Shown: piece by piece, positions 22,707-35,100 of the stretch
Layout: every line of letters starts with the position of its first letter
How positions within the stretch are numbered: the stretch's first letter is position 1
Source of the DNA: Chlamydomonas sphaeroides
Taxonomy: Eukaryota; Chlorophyta; Chlorophyceae; Chlamydomonadales; Chlamydomonadaceae
Assembly (NCBI GenBank): GCA_001662425.1
Contig: BDDC01000041.1
Location: 95,484-148,874 of the forward strand
DNA length: 53,391 bases
Direction of reading: 5' to 3'
Program-made: the position numbers and the translations under genes
The notes under the pieces: generated by a model
The model's input: only the letters and a program-made list of their open reading frames with translations
Told to the model about the DNA's origin: nothing
Databases searched by the model: none

Positions 22707-24903
22707 ATGGGCGAGCCGCGGCCGGAGGAGCGGCAGCAACAGCAGCCCGCGCCAGGCAGCTCGCCACCTCGGCAGCCGGCAGCGGCGCCGCAGGACCCGG
22801 CCGACAGCAGCGCGCTACCGGCGCAGGTAGTGGGAGCGGACGACCCTGGCATCATAGGCCTTGTCGCCGGGCCCTTGGCCGCCCTGCTGCCCGAGCTGTG
22901 GCACCTCGTGGCCTCCAAGCTGCCCAACCCCAACGACGTGCCCTGCGCCCTGCGCCTCACGTGCAAGGCCGCGGCCGCAGCCCTGCGCGCGCCGCATCAC
23001 ACCACCATCCGCGCCTCCCAGTCGGCGCCCGAGCACGCGCTGCTGGCGTGCTGGTGCCGCGACGGCGGGGCCGCAGCTCGGCGGCTGCCCCGGCGACACC
23101 GCGAGCAGCTGCTGGTGCTGGCCGCGGTCAGTGGCAGCGTGCTGTGCTGCGAGCAGCTGCTGAGCTGCACGGGCCTAATACGGCCGCCGGACGCGGCTTT
23201 GGAGGCCGCTGCGGCAGCGGGGGACCGCAGCGTGCTGGAGTGGGCCCTGGGCCCAGCCGCGGGCATGGCCAGCCCACGCAGCGACCCCGTTTGCGTAGCC
23301 CTGAGGGGCGCCGCTGCGCAAGGCCACGCCGACGCTGTCGAGTGGCTGCTATCTGCCCGGCACGGAGGCGCCTCCAGGAGGCAGGCGCCTCCTGGGCGCC
23401 ATCCGGGCAGCAGCCGGCGCGGGGCACGTGGCCCTGGCCAGGCGGCTGTGGCACGTACGCCCACGGCGGCGAGCATCGTGGCGAGGTCGAGGCCATGCTG
23501 CTGGGCGGGGCTGCGAGGCGCCTGGACCTGGCCGGCCTACAGGAGCTGGCACTCGACGGGGTCGGCCCCCAGCGGCTGGCGGCGCTGGTGCGGGACGCCC
23601 CGTCCGCCCTCGCGGCCGCGGCCGTCAGCGCCACGCCCGACTGGGCCGCCAAGGCGGAGTTGCTCGAGGGTCTCGGTTGGGCCAAGGAGTGCTCTTGCGC
23701 ATGCGAGGTGGTTGCGGAGATGTGCGACGAGCAGGCGCCCGAGCGCCTGGCGTGGCTGGCGGCCCGGGGATACCCGCTGCGCGGCAGCGTGCTGGAGCGG
23801 TCCGTGGAGGCGGGCAACGCCGCCGCCGTGGGGCACCTGCTAGGCCTGGAGCCGGGGCGGGCCTGGCTGCGGGGGCTCGAGCCCTGCCACGTGAGCGGTG
23901 CAGCGGCCGGCGGCCGCGTCGCGGTGCTGCAGCAGCTGGAGGCGGCGGGCTGTCCGGCGGCGGTGCTGACGGGTGCCAGCGTGGTCCGCTCCGCCGCCAA
24001 GGCTGGACGCGTCGACGTCGTCTCCTGGCTGCTGGACCGCCTCCTGCCGCCGGGTGCCGACAGCGCTGCAGCTGGTGTGGCGACAGCTGCGGCGGTTGCA
24101 GCAGCGGGTGGTGCAGGCGGCGGCGGCGGCGGCGCAGCGGCTGGTGGCGAATCGGGCGGCGGCGCAGCGGCCCCGCCCTTGGCGGGCTTGGGGCCCCGGC
24201 TCTCCACCGCGGTGGCGCACGCGGGCAGTGTGGGGCTGCTGGCGCGGCTGCGGCCCGCGGGCTGTTCCTGGGACGAGGGCGCCTGGGCCGCTGCCGCGGA
24301 CGCTGGCGCTGCGCCGGTGCTGGAGTGGCTGGCGGGACAGGGGACGCCCGTGCCGGTGAGCTCACGGGCCGGCAGCGTTTAATCCCCGTGGGCCTTGGAT
24401 GACCGTTGGCCGCCTCCCTGGATGTGGTGCGGGCCCTGCTGTGTAGCACCGCCGTGGGCTGCTCCCATGCGGAAGCATGGCTCTGCTGCTGCGACCGGTG
24501 GGTGGCATGCACTTGACCTCCTCCGTGCACGTGGCCCTCGCCACGCGCAATCTTGCGCACCCTTCGGCTGCTGCTGCTGCGCTCCCGCCGACAGGCCGAT
24601 GGAGCTCCCTACAAGGCAGCGATCACGGACATGGCCACGCTCAGTTACCTGCGGCGCCTCGGCGTGCCGTTCGGGCGCGCGTACGGCAACGGAAACTCCG
24701 TGTTCGACACGGCCGTTCGGGAGGCAAGCACGTCCGTGCTGACGTGGCTGCTGGACGCGGGCTGCCCCGTGGACTGGCGCAGCGCCAAATCCGTGGCAGT
24801 GAAAGCCCACAGGAGTGCTGACCTGCAGAGCTGGCTAGCGGCGCAGGAGCGCCGCGGCTGGGCGCCGGCCGGCGGGCGGCCGCAGGCCAGGGAACGAGGC
24901 TGA
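22707..24903 (+). CDS. F-box-like / ankyrin-type repeat protein, frame broken twice
   Basis: The ATG at 22707 begins MGEPRPEERQQQQP. An F-box-like segment follows (LPELWHLVASKL, then LRLTCKAAAAAL), then degenerate ankyrin-type helices with the pattern of large algal repeat families, for example GDRSVLEWALG, GHADAVEWLLS, GRVDVVSWLLDRLLPP and SVLTWLLDAGCPVDW. One intron is clear: donor at 24356, acceptor ending at 24594, with the last exon 24595-24903. Between about 23370 and 23480 the similarity passes through all three frames: the repeat up to WLLSARHGGA, then AIRAAAGAGHVALARRLW in the next frame, then EVEAMLLGGAARRLDLAGL in the third. No plausible intron explains this. It is either a sequencing or assembly error in a palindromic stretch or a recent pseudogene. 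The rest of the frame is open. Substrate and partner are unknown. Confidence 0.7.
23364..23393. repeat. Palindromic GGAGGCGCCTCC cluster at the frame break
   Basis: The perfect 12-bp palindrome GGAGGCGCCTCC is followed at once by AGGAGGC...GCGCCTCCT, which can pair with it. Such hairpins favour slippage and base-calling errors, and the first frame break of the ankyrin-type gene lies here. Confidence 0.7.
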
Positions 24904-26100
24904 GGCAGAGGCTGTTGCACAGCGTAGGGGGCTTGGCGGCCGGCATGGTGGGGGCCGCCGTGGACCCGGCCTGGCTGTGCGACCGCAGGCCAGGCCTGGC
25001 CGGGGGCCTATGATGCACCCGGTCCGTGCAGAGTTATGAGATGGGCGCCATGCCGCGACCTAGGTGTTTGGTGGGAGAGCAGACAGGGGAACAGACACGT
25101 GCGTGTTTGGCCGTTGGCCGTTCGTAGGTCGAGTCGCTGGCGCTGTTGGTGCGGTGTGATGAACATGTGAGGATGTGCAGTGCTGCTGTGTGCGCCCGGG
25201 GCGGGGCGGGGGGCCTAGCGAGCGCCCGGCGGCGCGTGCCGGTAGCGGCGGGGCACGCGCTGGGGGGAGAGGGTTCAGGGAGCCGCTGATGAGCCCATGC
25301 CACCCTGCACGGCAAGGGCTGCTATGAAGGGGGTGGCGCGCGCTGGCCGCATGCGACACTGCACACCCAGCTGGCCCTTGTGTGTTTGAAGGCTGCGTGC
25401 GGTGACGAGAGCCGACAGCCTTGCAGGCTTTGGGGCGCGCATTCCTTCATTCCTTGATGCCAAAGACGAGACGCTACGAGATAAGAGCTCGCCCCGGCCG
25501 TTGACTGTATCAAGGCACGCCGCTTCGAAGCAACTTCTGGGGCGCTGCTGGCGCCGGCCCGGCGGCTATCGAGGCCGTTCGGACTCGGAGGTTGGACGCT
25601 GGAGCAGTTTCATGTGTGATGATTCCATTGTTAGCGGTGTGCGGCTCAGCGGTTCCAGTGGGACCTCTTGCCAGTTGTAGGACCCCTACTACGCTCGCAA
25701 CCACCGCGGTCTGCTCATTCGCCGACCCACAACAAGCCCGCCGCGCCCAGAACCACTTCGCCGCCGGCGCACCAACACGTGCAACCAAGTACCGCCTAGC
25801 TCGCTAGGCTCCTACCCCTATCTAGCTAGGCTCGCTGCGCCCCCACCTCGCCCGGGGCTGCTGCCGGTCGCGCTGGTCACCGCTGATGACGGCGTTTGAC
25901 GCCACTCCCAGCTGCGCCGTGCCGCCTGCTCACGCGCTGCCCAGCCGAGCAGCCATCCAGGCTCACGCGCTGTTCAGCCGAGCAGCCATCAAGGCCCCCG
26001 GCATCAGATGCAGGCCCCCAGATGCAGGCCCCCGGCATCAGATGCACATGCATGCCACACACGCCCCCCACACACAGCCCTCACAGCCCTGCCTTCCTAT
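24904..26100. other. Convergent 3' region, ankyrin-type gene / ZNFX1-like gene
   Basis: This is about 1.2 kb with 3' UTR sequence of both genes. I found neither TGTAA nor TTACA. The part nearest the ZNFX1-like stop holds small tandem duplications. Short open frames (up to about 110 codons) have no support. Confidence 0.55.
25928..26047. repeat. Tandem duplications: 33 bp x2, then about 20-bp units
   Basis: GCTCACGCGCTG...CAGCCATC occurs twice with a 33-bp offset (25928-25993). It is followed by reiterated GGCCCCCGGCATCAGATGCA units to 26047, just beyond the ZNFX1-like stop codon. Confidence 0.8.
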
Positions 26101-29100
26101 CTACGCCCCCAGCTCGGCGGGGCTGCTGACGCGCTGGTCGCCGCTGCCCTGCCCAATGGGTGCGCCGCACTGCGGGCAGGCAGCGCTCTGCTCCGGGTTG
26201 CCGCACTCGCCCACCAGGTAGGCGTGGCCGTTGCGGCACCTGGCCGTACGTAGGAGAGGGCCAGGGAGAGAGGGAAACGAAACATAGGGACAGCGGTGCA
26301 AAGGGCCATGACCCATGAAAGGCGTGGCCGTTGCGGCACCTGGCCGTACGAATGAAGGGGAGGCGGGTTGTGATTATGAGGTCGGGGTAGAGCCAGGCGG
26401 ACGGAGCGCGCTCAGCACGGAGAGCAGGCGCCACCCGGGACGCAGGCCACACGCGTATGCAGGCCGCGGGCCTCACACATGCGCCGGCGCCCAGGTGCTG
26501 GCTGGCACATGCACGAGCGAGGCGCATAGCATGCCGGCTCCCGCGCGCCCACACCAAGTAAACGGCCCGACCCGGCAGCGATTCCATCCAACCTTGGATG
26601 AACCTGCGGCCCGTCGTCGACAGGAGCGCGGGACTGGCCAGGTCCCCTGTTGATTGCACTAACCGCCCTAACCGCCCCAACCGCCCCAACCGTCGCACCT
26701 GTACATGTGGCTGGCCAGGAAGCTGGTCATGTTGCCGCCGCCGTATCCGTAGGGCACGCCCGTCATCTCGCCCACCACCACCGCCGCCACCGCGTCCCGT
26801 AGCAGCGCCGTGTCGGCGTCGCGCTCCACCTGCGGGGCGGGTCGGAAGGAGGGTGGGACGGTGCGTGTCGCAGCCAAGCCTACCAAGCCCGCCCTTTCGC
26901 CGTGGCGCTAGGTTGTTGTCACAAGGAACGCTCAGATGGCTGCCAACGGTAGTACCCAAGCTCGCCTGCTGCTGGGCTTGGCGCGCCCTCTCGGCCAGCT
27001 GGCGCAGCACCTCGATGCCCTCGCCGCTGCCGCCGCCGCGGCCACCTCCACCGCTGCCGCCACCTCCACCGCTCCCGCCGCCTACACCGCCACCGCCCAC
27101 ACCGCCGCCGACCGGGTGCGGGTCGCTGCCGGGGCCGTTATCAACGCCGGGCGGCGGCGGCGGCGCGGCGGAGGACGCCAGCTGCGATGCGCGCCAGATG
27201 GCCTCCGCTTCCTCCAGCACCGCGATGGCCTGGCGGCGTGGCGGGTAGGGCCACACACCGCCAGCGAGGGTGGGAGAGGGCCTCAGCCATGGCAGGCAGG
27301 CAGCTTCATTCGCCGCTGGATGGCAGAGCTCCAGTGCGTGTCCCTACGCCACATCGCGCAGCCCGCCTGGGCTCTAGGGAGGGACCCAGGTCCAATCCAC
27401 GCACGTCCACATAAATACACCCATACCCGCCCACCTGACGCAACAGCTCCAGCTGCTGCTGCTTGAGAGTCTTGCGCCCTGCCCGGGCGGCCGCCGCCGC
27501 GGCGGTGCCGCCGCCAGCGGCAGCCAGGTGCGCCTTGGTGGCCTGCACCCGCAGCCAGCGGGCGCGTGGGGTGGTGGGAAAGCTTCGACACAGGCCCCCA
27601 CACGCACGGGCGCTGCCGCGTCACGGCCCTGGCCCCGCAAAGCCATCGTTCGTCAGCGGACGCCAGCCGCGCAGTCATCCACCCACGCTGCCGCCTCGCT
27701 TGGCTGTGCGCGGCCGCCCGTAGCGAAACCGCACCTGCAGCCTCGCTCCTCCCCGCGTGGGCCGCCCCGCGCCTCCATTCGGGTCGCATGCAGCAGCAGC
27801 ACCGCACATCCCACACCGGGCGAGCACATGGTGCGTACGACAATCCGTATTCGGCAACCTGCCGTGAACTGCACGTGCGCACACATGTAACATCGGCACA
27901 GCCCCATGGTACGCACCTGTAGGACCTGGACCTGGCCCAGCATCACCCGCGCCAGCCCAGCGCCCAGCCGCACGACGCTGCTGGTGTCGTGCCGAGCGGC
28001 CGCCGCCTGCAGCCACGACCGCTCCCGCCGCCGCCCACCGTCGGCTCCTCTCTCGCCGCCGCCAGCGCTGCCCAGCGCCTGCGCGATGGCCTTGGCGGCG
28101 CAGCGCGAGGCGTGCGCGGACAGCCTGCTGACCTGGCCATGCATGCGTTTGCGTGCGACATGGGCAAGGGGGTGGGCGGGACAGCATGGCCGTGAGCTTG
28201 CAAACGTACGTGCAGCAGGCCCGTGCACGGCAGCAGCGTCGTCCCGGCCTGGTCGCTCGGGCCGGTGCGCGACCATGCGGGCATGCCGACGTGGCAGCGA
28301 CCAAGCAATGGGGCGGCGGGTGTCGACTGGTCAGCACGGCGCGCGATGACTCCGACAGTGCGCTGCTGCGACTTAAGGGGTGCCGCACAGGCGTTTTACT
28401 TCATGACTGTCCTTGATACTGAACACCAACACGCGGGCGGCACACCAGCGAGCGGCGGTCCGCCTCGCCCAGCTCCGGCTGCCGCGGCGCTGAGCACCCG
28501 GCCGGCGCGGGCTCGGGTGGCGCGGCCAGCTGGTCCAGGCCTGCGGAGGGGAAAGGGGACGGTGGGCGCGCGCGGTGCGGCGCCGACCGCCGATGCAACG
28601 AACGCGTGGCCGCTGCCATATGTCCAGTCACATCGACATCACCACTCCTCTGCCAGGTCGGTGTGGAGTCGCATGGGACTGCGCGCACTTGCACGAACGC
28701 GCGCCAGCGCTGTGTACGCTGTGTGCCAACAGGCCACCCTATGTCCGCAATACTAAGCCCAAATGCGTGTGAGGGGATGTCGCACCCTTGGCTAGCGCCA
28801 CCAGAACGAGCTCCATGGCGGCCAGGTAGCCCACGCGGGCGGCCCACACCGCCCGCCAGTCGTCCACCAGCGTGAACAGAGCCGCCTCCGCAGCGACCAG
28901 CCGCTGCCGGCCGTCCAGTGGCCGCCCCGCCAGCGGAGGAGGAGGAGGAGGCACCAGCGGCGCAAGGGGCGCTAGGGGCGCTAGGGGCGCTTCGGGCGCT
29001 AGGGGCACCAGCAGCGGCGCAAGGGGCAGGGAACCGGCTGCCGCTGCCGGTAGTGCAGGCGCGGCCCCGGTGGCGGGCGGCGCCGCGGTGGCGGCCTGCT

Positions 29101-32100
29101 GCCGCTGCTGCTCGTGCTCGTGGGCTTCGGCCGCCGCCTCGAGCTGCTTCTTGACGCGCGACACCACCGACTCGTACACGCGAAGCTTGGGGCCCCTGCG
29201 GTCGAGTGGTGGCGTGGGGCGGACTCATGGATTGGGTAGGCGGGCCAGCCACGCACACCACGGCACCCAACCGCCATCACAGCGATCTTGCGACTCACTG
29301 CTGCATCTCGGTCGACATCTTGAGCAGCCGCCCCATCTCCGCCTCCACGTCCTCCACCAACTCCCACAGCGACTCCTGAGCCACCATCGCCGCCGGCGGG
29401 CCCTGGCCGCGCCGGCCCCGCGCTGCCTTCCTCGCCGCCGCCAGCGCGGCCGCCGGCCAGCCCGCCAGCCGCTGCTCCGCCTCCCGCAGCTTGCGGCCGT
29501 GGTCCGCCAGCCGGGCCTCCCAGGCGGCGCGGTGCTTGCGGTCGATGAGGTCGAGGGCGGCCTTGTTGGTGGCGCGGCCGTAGCGCCGCACGCCGCGGAT
29601 AGGCTCCCTGCGGCCGAGCGTGCAATGCAAGGAAAGCTGACAAAGTACTCGGGGCATGACAGAAAGCTTTTCGATCGTCGTGGGGTCCTCTTGGAAAGCA
29701 AGAGAACGGGCTTGCCGGCACAAGAGCCCTGGACGGGCTCCCCACGTGCGTCCGTAGCGTCCGCAGCGCCGCGGTCCCGCGACGACAGGCTCTGGAGCAG
29801 CATGGACTCAGCCAGCGACGGCAGCGTGGCCCCGCGGTCTCCTTCCTCGAACGGCCCCCGCCTGTTTGATGCCCTCCCAGAAGCCCCCTCCAACGGCCCA
29901 GCCACCTGCACTCGGGGCAGCCCTTGACGGGGTCCAGGTCGGCCGGCAGCGGCCGCAGCCCGCTCCAGCGCCCCGAGGCGTCGCCTGGGACGCAGCCATG
30001 AGGCGGCAGCACAACGAACGCGGATCGCAAGCAACGGACGGGGCGGCCACCAGCCCCCCTCACATGCGCACAGGCTGCCCTGTCACCCCGTCCCTTTCTC
30101 GCCCCCCGCTGCCTCACGCTCGTAGAAGCGGTCCTCCAGCTGCAGGTGGCCGTCCAGGGTGCTGGTCATGAAGGCATGGCCGCAGGGCAGCGCCACCAGT
30201 GGGTCGGAGTCCACGTCCTCGGGGGTGAGCTCGGCCAGGGTGCGGAACAGCATGACGTCCACCACCTGTCCAGGTACAAGGGGCGGCGAGGGGCAGAAGC
30301 AGCGCACGCAGACGCACGCCAAGTTCAGCGCGGGTGCAGCAGCGTTGCGTGCGTAGACGTGGGAAGATGCGGCGGTCCATCCGGGCGGCATGTCTCACGT
30401 GCGCCCCGCCGTGGGACGGTGCACTCAGCGGTGTTTCGACTCCACCGATGCCACCGACGTCCACTGGGCTGTTCGTTGTCCGGCACCCACGGCTCACCTG
30501 CGCCTTGGTCGCAGGGTCCGCCCGCGCCAGGCAGTCCGGGTGCACGCAGAACCGCGGCGGCGGGCAGGGCTCCCCGCACAGCCCGGGGCAGCGGTGGCCG
30601 CAGCGCAGCGTCTTAATGCAGCGCTGGTCGCAGGGCAGCCTGGGTGGCAGCGAGGCAGGGGGAGGATGGGGGACGCAAGGGCAGATGACGCTGCTCGCAT
30701 CGCACCGGCAGCAGGAGGCCAGCGGAGTCGGGACAGGCACTACGCACGAGGGGAGGCAGGCGGAGGAGCAAGATGCATGCATGCGGTGGGTGCGTGCGCC
30801 CCTCGCAGCGCACCTGTCGCAAGGCGCGCCGCAGGGCGCCCCGCAGCGGCCCTGGTGCTCGCAGCTCCAGCCGCAGGCGCCCGCGCAGGGCACGCAGGGC
30901 TGGCCGCAGGTCTTGCTGCAGCTGTGGTGCTCGCACGCGACCCAGCAGGGCTCACTGCAGCTGGGGCAGGCTTCGCCCACGTGGCAGGTGGCCAGGCACT
31001 GGTGGCCGCACGCCAGGTGGCGGGCGCAGGTGCGGCCGCAGGCCGCGTGGCCGGCCGGGGCGGCGGCCAGGGCCGCCTAAACGCAAGGGGAGCGGGAGCA
31101 GCAAGAGGGGCCAGTGCAGATTTCATAGAGCGGTCCATGTAAGCCTTTGAACGTTGGACCCGCTCGCATTTGGCGCGGGCCACCTGGGGTGTATGATGGG
31201 AACGGGGGCATCCTGAGGCAGCTTAGGAACCGTCGGCTAGCGGCTGTAGCCGCCTGGCCGCCCCCGAGGTAGGGGCGAGCAAGGATGCCACAGCCGCCAC
31301 AAGTGCGGGCGGGGATGCACGGGCCCTCTGCTCACCCGCAGCAGCGGCAGCGTGCTGTGCTGCACCGCCGCCTTCGCAAGCGTCTGCGCCTTGGCCCGCG
31401 CCTGCCGGCGCGCCAGGCGCGCCGCGGCGGCGTTGGGCGCCCGCGCACCGCCCGCAGCGGCCTGGCTCTGACCCTCGCCCTCGCCCTCGCCCCCGTCCTC
31501 GCTGGCGCTGCCTGCGTCGCCGGCGGCCGCCGCCCCTGCTGGCACGACCGCCGGGCGCGCGGGAGACATGCGTGCAGGCCACACCAGGCCAGTGAGCCCG
31601 CCAGCGCGCCAGCGCGCAGCGCCGCTTGGCAGCCTTGCCCGCGGCGACGCGCGCCGCACGCACGGTACAGCGAGCGCACCGGCCCCCAGCTACCCGTATG
31701 AGGCTTGCATGTGTGCCTGCCCAGGTTAGGACGGACGCTACGGGGCTAAGGGCTAGGGCTAGGGCTAGGGGCTAGGGGGTAGGGCTAGCCAGGCGCGGCG
31801 CACCACACCTGTGGCCCGCAGCGATGTGAAGCTGGCGGCCAGCCGGGCGGTGGTGCAGCCGCCGCAGGTGCCGCCGCAGGGATGGGCGCAGGCCAGTGTG
31901 GCGCCGCAGGTGCGGTCGCAGAGGTGCGGCTGCAGCGCCGCCTCGTGCCGGGCGCCGCAGCGCGCCTAGCGGACAGGACAAGCAAGGACAGGGCCGGTGG
32001 GCGCGGCTGAGTGCGTGGCCGCCTGACATCATCAGCAGGGGCTCTCTAGAGCACCGGTAGACGACGGCGGGGTGCGCATATACAGCGTGACTTGCGTCGC

Positions 32101-35100
32101 CGCCCGATGGAATGCCCATCTGCCCGGCCCACCTGCACTGTGTGGCCGCACACCTCCAGCGCCAGGGCCACGGTGGCGCTGCAGCGGCGCGGGTCCAGCA
32201 GGTAGCCCGCCGCACGGCCGCACGGCACCGTCAGCACGTGGCCGCAGCCGGGCACCACCACCTCGGACGGCGACGAGCAGGTCAACGTACCGGAGGTGAT
32301 CCTGCACGGTTGGGGGCGGTGCGCGAGGCGGGCAAGCAACAGGCAGAGCGGTGCAGCGGGCGGAGGTGGCGGCGGCGGCGCACGCGAGCGAGCAGGCACG
32401 AGAGGCAGCGCGCACGCACGGTCGCGCGCGCCGCCACAGAACAACACACGGTACGCAGCACACGTACGCCCCAAGGGCCACAGCGCGGGGAGGGGGGGCG
32501 CCACCAGGGCACGACACACGAGCCGTGAACCAACCGCTCGCCACTCACTGCGCGCAGGGCACGTCCTTGTTCACGTGGCCGCAGGCTGGGGCGTAGGCCG
32601 ACACCAGGCGGTCGCAGGGGCCGCAGGGCTGGCCGCACAGCTTGTCGCAGGGGTGGCCGCAGGGGTCATGCAGGCGGTCGCAGGGCGCGGTGCAGGCGGT
32701 GGCGGTGTGGTGCGGGTCGTCGGTGTGGCAGTGCCTGGGGGCCAGCAAGGCAGAGGGACGTGGGGGCGGGGCACGTCGTTTTACATGAGGAGGACACCAA
32801 CGTGGGGTATCGTACCGCGCCCTGCGACCCCGCCCTCGCGGCGGCTCCATCCCGGACCTGGGGCAGGTGTGGCCGCAGGGCAGCACAGCGCCGCACGGCT
32901 GCAGGCAGCCTCCATCGCCCACCAGGCGCTCAAAGTCGGGCACGTCGGCGATGTGCGTCACCGTGCCGTGGCGCTCGCACTTGACCTGGCGCAGCGGGGC
33001 AGTCATAGCGGCAGGGCGGCAGCGAGGCAGGCAGGCAGCGAGGCGGCAAGCAAGGGCAGCAAGCAAGGGGGCTCGCTCGCTCGGGAGGCGGCATCGGCCT
33101 ATCAGCGCTAGCTGCAGGCCAGCAAGCTCGCTGCCCAACCAAGGCAGCCCACCGGCAGGCTCCGCCCGGTGCGGCCCGCGGCCGTGAGCTGTTCCACCAC
33201 CTCGGCCCACAGCGGCAGCTTGCGGGTGTTGGTGGGCGCCAGCAGCGTGGCGGTGTTGGCCAGCAGGTACATGCCTGGGAGGTAGGAACGATGAGTGGGG
33301 GAGGGGGATCATCATGGCCTGCGCCGACAGAGGGCAGGCGCGGACCGCGGAGACATGAAAGGCCGCTCGGCGGCACTCGAGGTGGCCTGCTGGGGGCGCA
33401 GCGGTCCGGGAATGGAGTGGGCGTTGGGCTGGCCGCACCGTGCTGCGCCCTGCTGAGCATCACGTTGACCCGGTTGCGCATCTTGAGGAAGCCGATGTAG
33501 GCGTCGGGGTTGCTGCAGGTAACGGAAGCGATGATGAGCCTCGCCTCCTCGCCCTGGATGGGTGGGCGGGCACGCAGGAAGTGGGGGCGGGCCGGGGAGG
33601 AGGCAGGGGAATGAACCAGCAGGGGTGAAGCGTACTGCTGTGTGCACGGCACGAGTGCCATTGGGGCACTGGCGACATGTATGGGCGGGCATGGCCTGCC
33701 TGGAAGTTGTCGATGGTGGCCACTCGGATACTCGCGCCGCGGGACTCCACCATGCCGCTGCCCGGCGGCTTCGCGGCGCCGCCTTCAGCGGTCTTGGCCC
33801 CGGTCGCCAGCTCCACCTCCTCCCCTGCAGGGAGCGGGCGAGCGACGGCTTCAAACGAAGCTTCCCTCCCACTTGGGGCTTCCACTGCGTGGGGCCAGAC
33901 AAACTGCCCACCCCTGGCCCCGCCCGACCGGCCCAGCCCGATCCCGGGCCCCAGCACACGGAGCCTAGGAGTAAAAACAGAAAGTGACTAAATTTAATTG
34001 CCGTGTTTAAAGGAGGTGGGGCGATCAGCAGGAGGGCCGAAGCCCCCTACGCGCCCTATCCCCCGAGACGACGACACCTACCCTCGCTGGCGGGGCCCTC
34101 ACGCGCCACGTGCTCCGCGTCCTCTGCGCTGATGACGACCCGCAGGTTGCGGCGGCCCAGCTCGCGGCGCACCGCTTGCAGCTGCCCCACGTACGGCACC
34201 AGGATGACCATGTCGTCTGGGCGCATGCATGGGGAGGCGGGGCGCGGGATGAAAGTGTGAGGCAGGCGGCCACGGGCACAACGTGCGGTGCAGAACAGGG
34301 TGAAATACAAAAACACAGATACAGCAGGCAGCTCATCTCGACGTGATGATGTGCAGTGGCTGTAAGCATAAAGAGGCTAGAGCGCTGAAGAGGCCCCCGG
34401 GGGGGAGGGCCCAGGGCATCTTCGCGGCACACGGCCTAGATATATAGTCCCCGGGGGCCATCGCGACATGCCACATGAAGACATGATCGATGCGCACGCC
34501 AGGCCGCCCCGCCCCGCCGCGCTGCTCACCCGTGCGGTAGCCCTGCTGCAGCAGGTAGCGCGCCAGCGCCACCGCCGCCGCCGCCTCCCAGGCGTTGCTC
34601 CGCGAGACGCCCCGCTGCTCGCCCGCCCCGCTGCTGTCATCGGGGCTGCTGTGGTCCCACAGGTACAGGTCGTGGGCCATGCCGCGGACGGGCGGGTAGG
34701 CCTGCGCGGCAGCGCCGGGGTGCGTGCGGCAGGGGCGGCACAGCAGTTAAGGAGAGGAGGGGTGGGCGGCGGGTACCAAACCACATACCCAGCATGGGCG
34801 GCAGCAGCAGGCCCCTAGGGGCTGTCGGCGGGCGGCAGGGGCCGTCGTCACATACATGCGGCGGCCCAACCGCAGCAGCAGCCGCGCCCCGCCCACACGC
34901 CCTCGGCTGCACCTGCACGGTGGCGTGGTCTGTGAGGGCGGGGTAGATGCTGGTCCGGACCAGGTCAGCGATGATGGGCCGCATGCGGCGCTGCTGCTGC
35001 AGCCGCGCCACGGGCCAGCCGCCGGTGGCGAGGCGCTCGAAGAGGGACACGTCCAGGTCGAAGCCCCTGGGGTCGGGGGTGGGTGGGGAAGGCGGAAACG

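Noticed and set aside
31741..31790. CTAGGG run as a telomere remnant
   Set aside because: It is short and irregular, it lacks the TTTAGGG or TTTTAGGG unit of algae, and it lies inside an intron.
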